Positions 10,315-20,191 are shown, counted from the stretch's first letter. The stretch: 64,000 nt of DNA from Dehalococcoidales bacterium (GCA_016932435.1 JAFGCW010000013.1:60929-124928); one strand, 5' to 3'. Notes: generated by a model not told the origin, from the letters alone. Numbers and translations: made by a program.

Positions 10315-10864
10315 TACTCAGTCCTCCTTTTTTATATCTTTATATCCACTATAATTCAGCATAGAGATACTTACTATCCCGCAACCGGGTGATTTCATTT
10401 CGAGATTACTCTCATTCTTTCGGGTGATAAAAAATGAGCCGTTAGTCCAATCTGGAAGAGACTAACGGCTCATTACCCGCGATGAACGATTCTGGTATCC
10501 TGTCTCACAAGTTCGCTGGATAGGGTTCTACCGGACACTCACTCATGGTCCGATATAGTCATCATGGGGAAAATACTAATAGCTAAATTCGAAATCCTGA
10601 ACAATATCGAATTTCAAAATATAAAACAGACTGCCCTGGTCCAAAATAGAAGATTTTTGATCATTAGTAAGTTTACCGGCGGGTTACGCTTCGCTTCACC
10701 CACCCTACGCGAGGTTAATAACTTAATTGTAGGGTGGGTGGAGTCCCGATGACCTATTCATTAAGTGCAAGGGAAAATGTCGGGACGTAACCCACCATTA
10801 TGTAGGATTTAGTATTTTTTAAACCGAGTCTCATCACCGCAAGATTCGCCGTCGAAATCAGGTA
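10315..10864. repeat. Intergenic region with inverted repeat and GGGTGGGT-type repeat
   Basis: No gene is supported here. A perfect hairpin (ATGAGCCGTTAGTC / GACTAACGGCTCAT) lies at about 10434-10473 and resembles a terminator or REP. At about 10676-10795 an imperfect palindrome is built from a GGGTTACGC...CACCCACCCTAC arm and a TAGGGTGGGTG...GTAACCCACC arm. The same kind of sequence recurs at 55900-56075. Such repeats can give short spurious reading frames. The 5' part, next to 10314, holds the prepilin leader on the minus strand. Confidence 0.5.
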
Positions 10865-11530
10865 CTAATCTTTCTGTGATACCAGACCTTTTTGGATAGC
10901 GTATGCTGCGGCCTGGCTGCGGTTGGCGAGGTGAAGTTTTTCCATGATATTCTGAAGGTGGGTTTTTACCGTATTCTCGGAAATAAACAGCGAATCGGCT
11001 ATTTCCCGATTGGTAGCCCCTTTTGCTACCAGTTGCAATACTTCCTTTTCTCTCGGGCTGAGTCCAGTTGAATCATCATCGGGCTTCTTCTTTTTACCGG
11101 AAGAGAGATTCTGGAACTCAGTCAGTAACTTGGTGGCCATCAGCGGTAAAATGATAGACTCTCCCCTGGCTACATGATAGATAGCCTGGATTAACTCGTC
11201 CGGCTCTGCGTTCTTTAAAAGATATCCCTTGGCGCCATACTTTATCGAACTGAACAAGTCTTCTTCCATCTCAGACACTGTCAGGATAAGCACATTGATC
11301 TCCGGAATTTCTACCTGGAGAGCCTGTATCGCTTCCAGGCCGGAGCAATTCGGCATGTTCAGGTCCATCAATATTACGTCAGGGGTTAGTTGCCGGGCTT
11401 TTTCTATTCCCTCCAGGCCGTCTACCGCTTCTCCTACCACTTCGAGATCGTTGGCGGATGACAGCACGTCCGCGATACCCCGTCGGAAGAGTGAATGATC
11501 ATCCACAATCAATACTTTTACTGTCTCCAC
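10865..11530 (-). CDS. NarL/FixJ-family response regulator
   Basis: This 221-residue regulator has a receiver domain with IVDDHSLFRRG at 8-18, phospho-acceptor Asp56 in LMDLNMP and the lysine of LLKNA. The C-terminal GerE/LuxR helix-turn-helix is canonical: LSPREKEVLQLVAKGATNREIA, then SENTVKTHLQNIMEKL. The likely start is GTG at 11530, one base after the stop of the partner kinase, with an AGGATG ribosome site within the kinase's last codons. It forms a DegS/DegU- or LiaS/LiaR-like pair with the upstream kinase. It may control the neighbouring pilin and surface genes, but that is inference from proximity. Confidence 0.92.
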   Translation of the reverse strand: METVKVLIVDDHSLFRRGIADVLSSANDLEVVGEAVDGLEGIEKARQLTPDVILMDLNMPNCSGLEAIQALQVEIPEINVLILTVSEMEEDLFSSIKYGAKGYLLKNAEPDELIQAIYHVARGESIILPLMATKLLTEFQNLSSGKKKKPDDDSTGLSPREKEVLQLVAKGATNREIADSLFISENTVKTHLQNIMEKLHLANRSQAAAYAIQKGLVSQKD

Positions 11531-11531
11531 T

Positions 11532-12707
11532 TTACATCCTCACTTTTTCCAGAGGTAACGTTACCGTCAACTCGGTCCCTTGTCCCGGAGATGTAGAAAT
11601 GTCCAGTTCACCACCCAGTGTCTCTGCTCTTTCCTTGATAATATTCAATCCGTGATAACCGGGAGGTGAATCTTCAAGTTTTTCCAGGGTAAACCCCTTA
11701 CCGTTATCTTTAATTATCATATTTACGGTTTCATCGCTGCCTTCAAGCTTAATCTTAACCTCGGTAGCAAGAGCATGTCTCCTGATATTAGTCAGGGCTT
11801 CCTGGGCGATACGAAACAATTGCAATTCAGCTACGGGTGAAATGCCTGGAAACGGCTTCGGATAGTCGAAATCAACCTGAATTCCGTTATTGGTTCCGAA
11901 TTCGGTGATATAAGTGCTGAGAGCAGAAATAATAGGTACATTTCTTATCTCACGACTTAACTGGTCGATAGATTCCCTGATATCATCATAGGTACCCTGT
12001 ACTACCTTCCGGATCTCACTTAATTCTTTAAAAGCCTGTCCGGTATTATCCAGAGAAACAGAATCGCTGACTAGTTTTGTTTTCATGTTCAGGTAGCCAA
12101 GAGATTGAGCGACACCATCATGTATCTCCCGCGCTATTCTCCGGCGTTCCTCTATTATCGCTTCCCTTTCGATGCGTCTCCTGATATTCAGATTAATACG
12201 ATAGGGAACAATGGCAGTAACCAGGCTGAAAAGGGTATAAACCACCAGCAGCGTAAGGTTATTTCCTTGCATTATCCAGGTCCACCTGACGGCGATCTGG
12301 CTTAATGCAAGGTGCGTTATAGAAAGCATTATCGATGAAGTTGCAGCCAGTGATAATGCTACCCTTTCCTCGAAAAGAAGAGCCGCCGTCATTATTGGTG
12401 TCAGTGAGTAAAGGAGGAAGGGGCTGTTCAATCCATTGGTGTAAACAACCAGGATGATACACAGGACAAAGTCACCAAATAATATGAGGTACGTTATCAA
12501 ACCTCTTTCACGCCAGCGTAGAGGTGAAAATACCCTTAGTACCGTATATACACCAAGTACGCCCAGTATGATATATGTCTGCACCTCTGACATCACTGTG
12601 GGTATCATAGTCGAACCAACCTGGGTAAACATAACCGAGAGAGCATACGAAAGGAAGCGATAAATCGCTAAAAACTGGTATGCATCCTTTTCATATCTAT
12701 CGAACAT
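11532..12707 (-). CDS. Membrane sensor histidine kinase (HisKA_3 type)
   Basis: This 391-residue kinase has about five or six hydrophobic segments in the first 170 residues. No extracellular domain is visible, so it is the short membrane-embedded type seen in LiaS/VraS-like or MASE-like sensors. The HisKA_3 helix is EERRRIAREIHDGVAQS with phospho-acceptor His196. The HATPase_c domain shows NIRRHA, KDNGKGF and a G-rich ATP lid. The downstream regulator starts almost at its stop codon. Confidence 0.9.
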   Translation of the reverse strand: MFDRYEKDAYQFLAIYRFLSYALSVMFTQVGSTMIPTVMSEVQTYIILGVLGVYTVLRVFSPLRWRERGLITYLILFGDFVLCIILVVYTNGLNSPFLLYSLTPIMTAALLFEERVALSLAATSSIMLSITHLALSQIAVRWTWIMQGNNLTLLVVYTLFSLVTAIVPYRINLNIRRRIEREAIIEERRRIAREIHDGVAQSLGYLNMKTKLVSDSVSLDNTGQAFKELSEIRKVVQGTYDDIRESIDQLSREIRNVPIISALSTYITEFGTNNGIQVDFDYPKPFPGISPVAELQLFRIAQEALTNIRRHALATEVKIKLEGSDETVNMIIKDNGKGFTLEKLEDSPPGYHGLNIIKERAETLGGELDISTSPGQGTELTVTLPLEKVRM

Positions 12708-12766
12708 AGGTTACTCCGGTATACTAAGAATGTTTGCAGAAAATATACTGCGTAACGGCACTAAAC

Positions 12767-13573
12767 CTAAAAATACCAATTCCAGATTTCCTGCCCCCAG
12801 AGCAGCGTAACAAGCGCTGCTACAACCATAAACACAGCCGCTGGAATCGGATCTTTCCGTCCTTTGATTTTTAAAGCAAGTAATATTCCGGCTATAATAC
12901 CGCCTGAAATCCATGAAACTATTAAAGCCAGTATTACAAGTGGATATCCCGTCATCAAACCAACAAGCGCTGCCAGTTTGATATCGCCCATTCCCATTCC
13001 GCTTGGATATATAATGAATGGTATCGACATAGCTACAAGCCCCGTTATTCCGCCCAGCAAGGCAATTATGGCCTGTCCTGCAGCATTACTGGCAGCCTGG
13101 CTTACAGCCTGGTCGATAGAGCCACTTCCCAGCGAAGTAACTGATGTAATTTCCGGGCGAAAGAAGGCAATAACAAACGCTATAATCATCGCTGGAAATG
13201 TAATTATGTCAAGAACCAACTGGTGTTCAAGATCGATCACAAAAATAACTATCAGTATGCTGCCATATATGATAAATACCAGGAGTTCCAGAGAAAAACC
13301 ATATTTCCAGAAGAAGAAGCCGAAAAGAACTCCCGTCACTAATTCCACAATCATTAGCCTAATCGGGATCTTGACTCTGCAATAACGGCAACCTCCACGT
13401 AGAAAAATATAGCTGAAAACCGGAATCAGGTCGAAAACTCCAAGTTTATGATTACATGACTCGCAATGCGAAGGAGGAAATACTATAGATTCTCCCCTGG
13501 GCAGTCGGTCAATACATACGTTAAGGAAACTGCCCGTAAATAAACCGATAATTGCAGCTAAGGTTATTAACAA
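12767..13573 (-). CDS. pilD: Prepilin peptidase (PilD/GspO family)
   Basis: Membrane aspartyl protease and N-methyltransferase that processes type IV prepilins. Its 268 residues start with the GSFLNVCIDRLPRGESIV signature, followed by two CxxC pairs (CESC, CRYC) of the cytosolic methylase domain. Eight or so membrane helices follow, carrying the catalytic aspartates in VIDLEHQ and in GMGDIKLAALVG. An insert after the fourth helix (about residues 145-165, Ala/Ser/Gln-rich) lengthens one loop. The likely start is TTG at 13573. Its substrate is probably the prepilin encoded at 9898-10314. Confidence 0.93.
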   Translation of the reverse strand: MLITLAAIIGLFTGSFLNVCIDRLPRGESIVFPPSHCESCNHKLGVFDLIPVFSYIFLRGGCRYCRVKIPIRLMIVELVTGVLFGFFFWKYGFSLELLVFIIYGSILIVIFVIDLEHQLVLDIITFPAMIIAFVIAFFRPEITSVTSLGSGSIDQAVSQAASNAAGQAIIALLGGITGLVAMSIPFIIYPSGMGMGDIKLAALVGLMTGYPLVILALIVSWISGGIIAGILLALKIKGRKDPIPAAVFMVVAALVTLLWGQEIWNWYF

Positions 13574-13645
13574 ATTTGGTTATCCCCTATTAATAATGAA
13601 CGATATATTAAAAGCGAATAAACGCTTGGCAAGTTACTTTCAATA

Positions 13646-14446
13646 TTAATCCGTTTTAAAATCCATATAATTGTCTGTAAAAGTTCTGAAGTGTTCCTTC
13701 AGACTCTCTTTGAATGCATTGAACTCATCTCTGGTGATGTATTCTCCAGAAGACGCATCGCTTTGGATATTCTCCACTACAGAAGTCAAGGCTTTCTGTG
13801 AAGCTTCAAGGATGGCACGACTGCGTTCATTTGTTTCCAGTTTTTGCCGGATTATACCGAGAGATTTTGCTAGTGATTTATCTTTAATTCCGAGTGCCGA
13901 TGCAATTTCATCCGGAGTATCACCAGCTGATATATGAGACAACATCTCACTTTCACTCGTAGAGAGACTGGCCAGTAGACTATGAACCTCACTGTTCATC
14001 TGGCTAAGACTACTAAACTCTTCTAATATCCGGTCAGCTATCTCCGGGGTCAGAATTATCTGACTCATGAGGTCAGTACCGGTTGCAATCTTCCTGACCA
14101 GGCTTACGAGTTCTTCAGGACCTATGTCCTTGGTTATGCACGCTGCTGCTCCGCATTTTACAGCTGAATAGAGATAGTTGATATCATCGGTATCCATTAC
14201 CAGTATGACTGAAACTGAGGGCAAATTCTGCCTGACACTGAGGGTCAGGTTAACTCCGGATAAACTACCGTGGTTTATATTAATAATCGCTATTTGCGGG
14301 GGATTCTTTATTATTAAATCGAGTGCTTCCTCATTACTCGTAGCCTCACCGGTAACCACCAAATCTTCCTCTCCAGAAAGAGTGAAGTGGATTCCTTCTC
14401 TAAATAATACCTGCCAGTCAGCTAAAAAAACGCTAATTTGATCCAT
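13646..14446 (-). CDS. Degenerate response-regulator-like protein (pseudo-receiver)
   Basis: A 266-residue protein with a receiver-like fold over residues 1-122 and a LuxR-like region at about 160-215 (LSTSESEMLSHISAGDTPDEIASAL). The aligned phospho-acceptor position is Asn56 rather than Asp. The second acidic residue of the DD pair is Trp11 and the switch region is changed, while the lysine in ITKDI is kept. It therefore should not be phosphorylated in the ordinary way. The C-terminal ~50 residues are acidic and helical (RDEFNAFKESLKEHF). It lies between the peptidase gene and the surface-protein locus and could be a phosphorylation-independent regulator. Confidence 0.75.
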   Translation of the reverse strand: MDQISVFLADWQVLFREGIHFTLSGEEDLVVTGEATSNEEALDLIIKNPPQIAIININHGSLSGVNLTLSVRQNLPSVSVILVMDTDDINYLYSAVKCGAAACITKDIGPEELVSLVRKIATGTDLMSQIILTPEIADRILEEFSSLSQMNSEVHSLLASLSTSESEMLSHISAGDTPDEIASALGIKDKSLAKSLGIIRQKLETNERSRAILEASQKALTSVVENIQSDASSGEYITRDEFNAFKESLKEHFRTFTDNYMDFKTD

Positions 14447-14599
14447 CCCGTAACTCCATGCAATATTCCTTTGGTGGCATTTTCAATATACAATACTCTT
14501 ATAAAAGAGTGTATAAATTTGATAAATATTTCATAAAGGTTTCGTAAAAGTTTTGTAAAACAAATTTCACGTAATAACGAGTTCTGAGATTAATCGACT

Positions 14600-14617
14600 A
14601 CCCCGGTGTATCGGGGC
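14600..14617 (-). terminator. Possible terminator after the FN3 surface protein gene
   Basis: A short hairpin with CCCCG/CGGGG arms at 14601-14605 and 14612-14616 lies just past the stop codon at 14633 on the minus strand. The run of T residues after it is weak, so this is a tentative terminator. Confidence 0.35.
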
Positions 14618-14632
14618 AGTCTTTTAAAATCA

Positions 14633-17600
14633 TTAGTAGTATTGCAGGTAAGCTCTGACCTCTTGCAGGATCGGTGTTTCGGTATGTGTCCCGTTCGGAG
14701 TCAAAATGGCCCTCCATTGTTTGTATCTGCCTGAAGGAAGTCCGGATGTAACCGGTGATATACCTCCAACCGATAACCATGGGATAACAGAGTCATCTTT
14801 TGTGAAGGAAGTATCGGATGCCCGTACTTCAAAGGTGATGTTCGTACCGGCTGGCATCACCGCATCCCACTGCAGTTCAGTCCATTCAGAACCAGCGTAT
14901 CCGGTATCTTCAACATCCGAAGCAATAACACCTGAAGCGTAATAAAGAACTTTGGCGAAGATAACATCGATGTAAGGTGGCAGGTTACTGACACTGTCAT
15001 ATGAAGTGACGTCCACAGTATGGGTATGGGTATGACTGGCAAACGGCGAGAAGAACATCCCGTCTCTTCCGTTTCTAGTGGTATCGGAGGTTTCAGGTAG
15101 ATTTACTACCTGGTCTCCATGACTGTGAATTGCCGAACCGCCGGTCGTACCATAGCTGCTGCTTCCCTTGATAAAACTCTCATAGAAAGGTTCGCCGCTT
15201 CCGCTGACCACATCCCAGTTACCGGAAGGAGTAGCATTGAACATCGCTATCATACCTGCCGGTACCGGTGTATCGACATCCGCTTTTGCCAGTATTACCG
15301 TTATGTAAGGAGGATCATTGTTGACAGTATCGGTGCTGGCTACAGCAGAATGAGTGTGGGTATCGGTCGCGTATTCGGCATTACCTCCCCTTCTCAAATA
15401 CACTATATCAGTCGGCGAATCGGTAACGATGTTTACAACATGACTGTGTGTCGGGTTGCCGCCTGTAACCCCGGCAGCTGCATCCGCACGGACAAAATAC
15501 CCGTCCTGGTCTGAATACTGAGTCCATCCGGACGGGGGAGTAGTATCGAAGATCGCAATAGCCCCTGCCGGAATCGTTGTCGGTACGCCGTTGTCATACC
15601 TGATAACCTGCAAATCTCGATAGAGAGGCAAATGTGATTCTTCACTTACATCACCTGTAGCTATAGTATGAGTATGAGCAGGGCCGGCTGCAGCCTTCAT
15701 CCAAGCTACGATATCCACTGTTTCGTTGCAGGCTGAGGTTATGCTGAATGAAGGATTATGAGTATGGGTAGCGAAACCGCCTGTGGCGCCATACGTGTCC
15801 GAGCCACGCGGGAATCTCTGGTAAAAATCGTCGCCGGGACCTGATACGATGGTCCAGCCTGCAGGAGCCGTACCGCCATCCCAGAGTAATATCATGCTGG
15901 CGCTTCCGGCGCTGCCGGCTACATCCAGGACAACACTACCCGGAAACAGTGATGTACTGACATTTGTATAGACACCGTTTTCAAACTCTGCCTGGTCGGT
16001 AATCCGCCATTCATAAGGAGCCCAGGGAGTCGCCGAAGCCTGGCTGGATACAGGGCTGGTGTTGGTACCGGCATCTACCGCCTTAACCACATAGTAATAG
16101 GTAATATCTGCGGTAAGACCGGTATCAAGGTATTCACTGGTTCCAGCCGGTATCAGGGTAGCACCGTTAACCTTTACCGGATAAGGTCCGCCATCGGTTT
16201 CACCACGATAAAGATTGTATCCCGCAAGATCACTTTCCGTATTATCATCCCAATCAAGATATATCTTCTGGCCACCTCTGACGGCTGTCAAGCCTGTAGG
16301 CGCAGCAGGAGGATTATCTACCGGCGTAACGCTGGCTTCGTTTGAATTAGCACTCTCATTACTGCCAATATCTACCACGGTTACGGTAAAGTAATAGGTC
16401 TGTCCACCGATTAAATTAGTACCAGTATAATTGGGAGTCAACCAGAGACTTTCTATCTTCGTGAAGTTACCGCTCTGTGTCCTCCGGTATATATTATACC
16501 CGGCAAAATCATTGATGGAGGTCGGATCCCAGGATAAGTACGCCAGACAGTCACCAGGAGTGGCAACCAGTCCGGTCGTTGCCGGCGGGACCAGGTCATT
16601 GGGTATAGCGCTATCCGTGTTGGAAAATCCACTCGTGTTATTGGCACTGTCTGCGGCTGAAACCAGGTAAAAGTACTCAATACCGCCATACGCCTCGAAA
16701 TCGGTATAATTACTCGTATATATCGGACTGGCTATTTGTGTATAGTTGCCGCTGGTGCTGGTAGAACGGTAGACATTATAGTAAATACCATCGGTCTCGA
16801 TATTAGCATCCCAGTCCAGGAAAATCTGTGCCTCACCGCCGAGAGCAGTAGCGGACAGATTACTCGGCATCGAAGGCGCCACATCGATTGCCGTAGCCGA
16901 TACTTCATTGGAATAGACACTCGAGAGGTTTCCGGTATCGACAGCCTGGACTACATAGTAATAAGTGCCGCCGCCATACAGATTAATATCGGTAGTTGCA
17001 TTTCCGGTAAGCAGGATAGTATTAACCTTGGTAGTATATGGCCCGCCGGTTTCATCAGACCTGTAGACATTGTAACCGGCGATATCTGTGTCAATATTGG
17101 CCGTCCAGTATACAGTGATATTCTCACTACCACCGCTGGCGGAGTTGGCTATCGGTTTAGAAGGAAGAGCATCGGTAGCCGTTGCATCGCCTTCGTTCGA
17201 GTCGCCGCTTCTCAGCGAACCGGTATCGACAGCCTGCACCTTATAAAAGTATGTGCCGCCACCAAATAACTGGCTGTCCGTATATGTTGGGGCGCCCCAG
17301 GAACTAACTAACAGGCTGTAACTGCCGCCATCAGGCTTCCGGTAAATATCCCATCCGACAACATCCGTTTCGGGTCCCGGAGTCCATGAAACATCGATGT
17401 ATTCGGCGCCGCCGACAGCACTCAGATTACTCGGTGGTGACGGTGCTACATTGGTAGCCGTTGCGCCAGCTTCATCGGAGTTTTCACTGAGCAGACCTCC
17501 GGTATCGACCGCCTTTATTACATAGTACCGTGTTCCCCCACCGTATATCTGCGAGTGTGTGTACTCTGTTGAACTTATCGGTGTCGGGGTAAGGTCATTA

Positions 17601-18907
17601 GGATAAGGTCCGCTTGGCGAAGTACCATAAAATACCTTATAAGCGGTCACATCCGTTTCAATATTAGCGCTCCAGCTTAAATCGATATACTCACCAAAAC
17701 CAGTAGCCGCGAGGCCTGTAGGGGCAGAAGGCGGGGCGTTCGACACATCCGCTATCGCAACATCGGAGAAACCGCTGGTCAGGCTTCCATTGTCTGTTGC
17801 TTTAATCCTATAGGAGAAGGTACCGCCACCATATAGCAGAATATCGGTGAAGTTTGTAGCATACACCGGTCCGCCCGTATTTATCTTCACATACCCGGAA
17901 CCATTTCCGGTATCCCGGTAAACATCATAATAAGATATATCGGTTTCGACATTCGGATTCCAGCTTATGTCGGCTGCTTCTCCACCTCCTGACACTGCCA
18001 GGCCTGTCGGAGCCTGCGGAGCAGCATTTATCGCAGTATCATTATCCTCATTCGAGAAACCACTTTCGTTATTACCATAATCCAGAGCGGTTACCATATA
18101 GAAGTATTGCCCACCACCGTAAAGATTACTGTCCACGTAGTAACTACCATAGACAGGGCTCGAGTTGATTTTGGTAAAATTCACACTACTGGTAAGACTA
18201 CGATAAACATTATAGGTCCAGATATCTTCATCGGTACTATCATTCCAGTCGAGGCTGATTTGTTCCGGACCGCCACTGGCAATTAATCCGGTAGGATTAT
18301 TCGGAGGAATGGTATCCGTTGTGATAATTACATCATCGATGTTCGCTTCTTCAAACCGTTCAGTTAATCCTGTAGTATCGAAACGCAGTCTGAAACCGGC
18401 AATAAAATATTGTGGGTCTGTAATAATTTCCCTGAACTGGTACCATCTTCCACTTCTATACCGGGGATTATAGGTATGTAAGTCGAACCAGTTAATATAA
18501 TGAGTACCGTTAAAGGTCTGGACATAGATATCACCTGCTTCTAGCCAACTCAGATTGTAATAAAACAGCACGGTGATATTATCTGCTGTCGAAGCATCCA
18601 GGTCATCAGAGGTAAGATACCCGTTATTATTCCGGTTACTGCTAGCATCAAAGGTACCGGTATGGGTCCTTCTTGTATCCTGGCGCCAATCCGTAACACC
18701 GTTATCGTCCCATTTATCATCCCAGGGAGGGCTCCCGGTATTTTCAAAACCATCATTGATGGTGTAATGCCCCCACCTGATTCCTAATCTGTCATCCGAA
18801 CTGTTTTCATTATCAGAGAAAAAGCTCTGGGTAACTCCTGCATAGGTTACCAGGGACATTACGGTTATTACCGCTAATGCTAATATCAACCACGTTCTCT
18901 TTATCAT
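14633..18907 (-). CDS. Large secreted fibronectin-III / tail-collar-like repeat surface protein
   Basis: The 1424-residue exported protein begins with a membrane/signal segment (residues 5-25), followed by a TQSFFSDNE-type junction reminiscent of SipW-processed TasA proteins. A beta-rich region lies at about 45-200. Eight consecutive fibronectin type III-like repeats of ~90 residues follow (about 205-960), each with a GLxAxGG opening, a W/LSWxxxxxxDxxxYxVYR core and a YYYxVxAVD strand. Three repeats at about 990-1310 have A-GW, a GxTGG step and HxHxH motifs, resembling phage tail-collar or short-tail-fibre domains. A discoidin-like beta domain ends the protein. The gene abuts the signal peptidase gene, its probable processing enzyme. 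It is likely an adhesin or matrix protein. Confidence 0.85.
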   Translation of the reverse strand: MIKRTWLILALAVITVMSLVTYAGVTQSFFSDNENSSDDRLGIRWGHYTINDGFENTGSPPWDDKWDDNGVTDWRQDTRRTHTGTFDASSNRNNNGYLTSDDLDASTADNITVLFYYNLSWLEAGDIYVQTFNGTHYINWFDLHTYNPRYRSGRWYQFREIITDPQYFIAGFRLRFDTTGLTERFEEANIDDVIITTDTIPPNNPTGLIASGGPEQISLDWNDSTDEDIWTYNVYRSLTSSVNFTKINSSPVYGSYYVDSNLYGGGQYFYMVTALDYGNNESGFSNEDNDTAINAAPQAPTGLAVSGGGEAADISWNPNVETDISYYDVYRDTGNGSGYVKINTGGPVYATNFTDILLYGGGTFSYRIKATDNGSLTSGFSDVAIADVSNAPPSAPTGLAATGFGEYIDLSWSANIETDVTAYKVFYGTSPSGPYPNDLTPTPISSTEYTHSQIYGGGTRYYVIKAVDTGGLLSENSDEAGATATNVAPSPPSNLSAVGGAEYIDVSWTPGPETDVVGWDIYRKPDGGSYSLLVSSWGAPTYTDSQLFGGGTYFYKVQAVDTGSLRSGDSNEGDATATDALPSKPIANSASGGSENITVYWTANIDTDIAGYNVYRSDETGGPYTTKVNTILLTGNATTDINLYGGGTYYYVVQAVDTGNLSSVYSNEVSATAIDVAPSMPSNLSATALGGEAQIFLDWDANIETDGIYYNVYRSTSTSGNYTQIASPIYTSNYTDFEAYGGIEYFYLVSAADSANNTSGFSNTDSAIPNDLVPPATTGLVATPGDCLAYLSWDPTSINDFAGYNIYRRTQSGNFTKIESLWLTPNYTGTNLIGGQTYYFTVTVVDIGSNESANSNEASVTPVDNPPAAPTGLTAVRGGQKIYLDWDDNTESDLAGYNLYRGETDGGPYPVKVNGATLIPAGTSEYLDTGLTADITYYYVVKAVDAGTNTSPVSSQASATPWAPYEWRITDQAEFENGVYTNVSTSLFPGSVVLDVAGSAGSASMILLWDGGTAPAGWTIVSGPGDDFYQRFPRGSDTYGATGGFATHTHNPSFSITSACNETVDIVAWMKAAAGPAHTHTIATGDVSEESHLPLYRDLQVIRYDNGVPTTIPAGAIAIFDTTPPSGWTQYSDQDGYFVRADAAAGVTGGNPTHSHVVNIVTDSPTDIVYLRRGGNAEYATDTHTHSAVASTDTVNNDPPYITVILAKADVDTPVPAGMIAMFNATPSGNWDVVSGSGEPFYESFIKGSSSYGTTGGSAIHSHGDQVVNLPETSDTTRNGRDGMFFSPFASHTHTHTVDVTSYDSVSNLPPYIDVIFAKVLYYASGVIASDVEDTGYAGSEWTELQWDAVMPAGTNITFEVRASDTSFTKDDSVIPWLSVGGISPVTSGLPSGRYKQWRAILTPNGTHTETPILQEVRAYLQYY

Positions 18908-19434
18908 TATCCCTGCACCTTCACTTCAACTCTTTGACTCTTGTTCTTGGCTATTTCACGCCAGATAATCATTGCATACAAAGCAAAAATTATTACACTC
19001 GGTACTACGCTCAAGGTAATAAAACCAGCCGGTTTCTTTACGAATTCGGTGAAATAGCCGATTGACGGAACGTGCAACACAACTTTTCCTATCACGTTCT
19101 GTCCAGGCACTCTATATGGATCAGGATTTAAATTCGCATCGCCCTGTGTACGTAAACTCAATAGAGAATTGTAATCAACATCAATAATCCTGTGAGTTAT
19201 CATCGTCTTACTTGATATCGGTGAGGAAAAGAGTATTATATCGCCTGCTTCGAGTTCTTTTGGATCAACGGGTCTGGTCACTATTAACGAACCTTTCCCC
19301 AGGGCCGGCTCCATACTGCCTGAGACGACTGAGTTAACCGACCATCCTAGATGCGGAGCAACATAGACAAACACCGTTATAACGATGGATAACAGTGATA
19401 AGCTAAAGATACTATATGCTGCTGCTTTCTTCAT
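18907..19434 (-). CDS. sipW: Signal peptidase I, ER/archaeal/SipW type (S26B)
   Basis: A 175-residue membrane peptidase with an N-terminal membrane helix, the catalytic serine at Ser40 in VSGSMEP, and His81 in ITHRI in place of the lysine of ordinary bacterial signal peptidase I. The Ser/His pairing defines the archaeal/ER/SipW subgroup (established family knowledge). The GDANLNPDP segment is box E. A second membrane helix lies near residue 150. The gene lies between the TasA-like and FN3 protein genes, with a one-base overlap of the latter, as in sipW-tasA operons. It likely cleaves both neighbours. Confidence 0.93.
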   Translation of the reverse strand: MKKAAAYSIFSLSLLSIVITVFVYVAPHLGWSVNSVVSGSMEPALGKGSLIVTRPVDPKELEAGDIILFSSPISSKTMITHRIIDVDYNSLLSLRTQGDANLNPDPYRVPGQNVIGKVVLHVPSIGYFTEFVKKPAGFITLSVVPSVIIFALYAMIIWREIAKNKSQRVEVKVQG

Positions 19435-19443
19435 GACATATCC

Positions 19444-20022
19444 TTACTGTTTCAGGGAAAAGGTCATAGTAATATCGATTCCGTCCGCCTGGTACTGTCC
19501 CGTCACTGTCTCGCTCAACTGAACCGCAATCTCGAAATTCTTGGTCGCTTCGGAAGCGATACCGGGCAGGCCGGTTAAGCTTGAGGCAGTTGCCAGGTCA
19601 TAGACATCAATAAATCCGTTAGAATTATGGTCGCTTATACTTGTAAGAATGCTGGTTTCGTCATAGTTAAGGACGGTGACTATAATAAGAGAGGCAGTAT
19701 CATCAGCGCTCATGTCGATAGGATTAGGGCTAGAATCATCTTCGATATACGAGAAAGAAATGTCGATAGTCGAACTATCCAGGCTGCCAGAGTTCTTCAG
19801 GATTATTACCTCCGGACCTACAATATCTCCACGTCTCATATTGGTAGCTATTAATGTCTGGGTCACTCCATCCTGGTCATCGGTTTTGAGGTCGAGTGTA
19901 CCTGCTGCAAGTACATTGCCGAAGGAAGTTTCCACATCAGTAAAAAAAGCCCAGGTGCTGATACCTGTCATACCTGCCATCAACAGGAGAACAATCATCA
20001 GACCGAATATCTTTTTTGCCAT
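19444..20022 (-). CDS. TasA/camelysin-like SipW-dependent surface protein
   Basis: A 192-residue exported protein. The N-terminal membrane segment is followed by STWAFFTDVETSFGN and a G-T-L-D-L-K strand, the layout of SipW-cognate TasA/camelysin (M73-like) proteins, which form extracellular fibres in Bacillus. A short Ca-loop-like segment (SDHNSNGFIDVYDL, near 130-143) resembles a dockerin or EF-hand loop. It is the first gene of a three-gene operon with the signal peptidase and the FN3 protein. The protease annotation of the family is doubtful; a structural role is more likely. Confidence 0.8.
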   Translation of the reverse strand: MAKKIFGLMIVLLLMAGMTGISTWAFFTDVETSFGNVLAAGTLDLKTDDQDGVTQTLIATNMRRGDIVGPEVIILKNSGSLDSSTIDISFSYIEDDSSPNPIDMSADDTASLIIVTVLNYDETSILTSISDHNSNGFIDVYDLATASSLTGLPGIASEATKNFEIAVQLSETVTGQYQADGIDITMTFSLKQ

Positions 20023-20164
20023 CGTCTTCTTCTCAACCTCTCCGTATCCAGCTTACACTTCCACTATAAAAACGATATTAAATAAGGCCAGTGTTCATTA
20101 CAAAAACATTACAATATTGTAAATATCAACTTACAAAACCAGGTTGCATATGTTGGAAAAGGAA

Positions 20165-20191
20165 AAGCGACCGTTTTCTCACCGGCCGCTT
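20165..20191 (-). terminator. Terminator after the methyltransferase gene
   Basis: Imperfect hairpin AAGCG-A-CCG / CGG-C-CGCTT followed on the minus strand by TTTTCC, 21 bases after the stop of the gene at 20213. Confidence 0.65.

Noticed and set aside
10564..10752. Short plus-strand reading frame in the spacer before 10865
   Set aside because: It lies largely inside the GGGTGGGT-type palindromic repeat, has no ribosome site or family match, and its protein is just a translation of the repeat.
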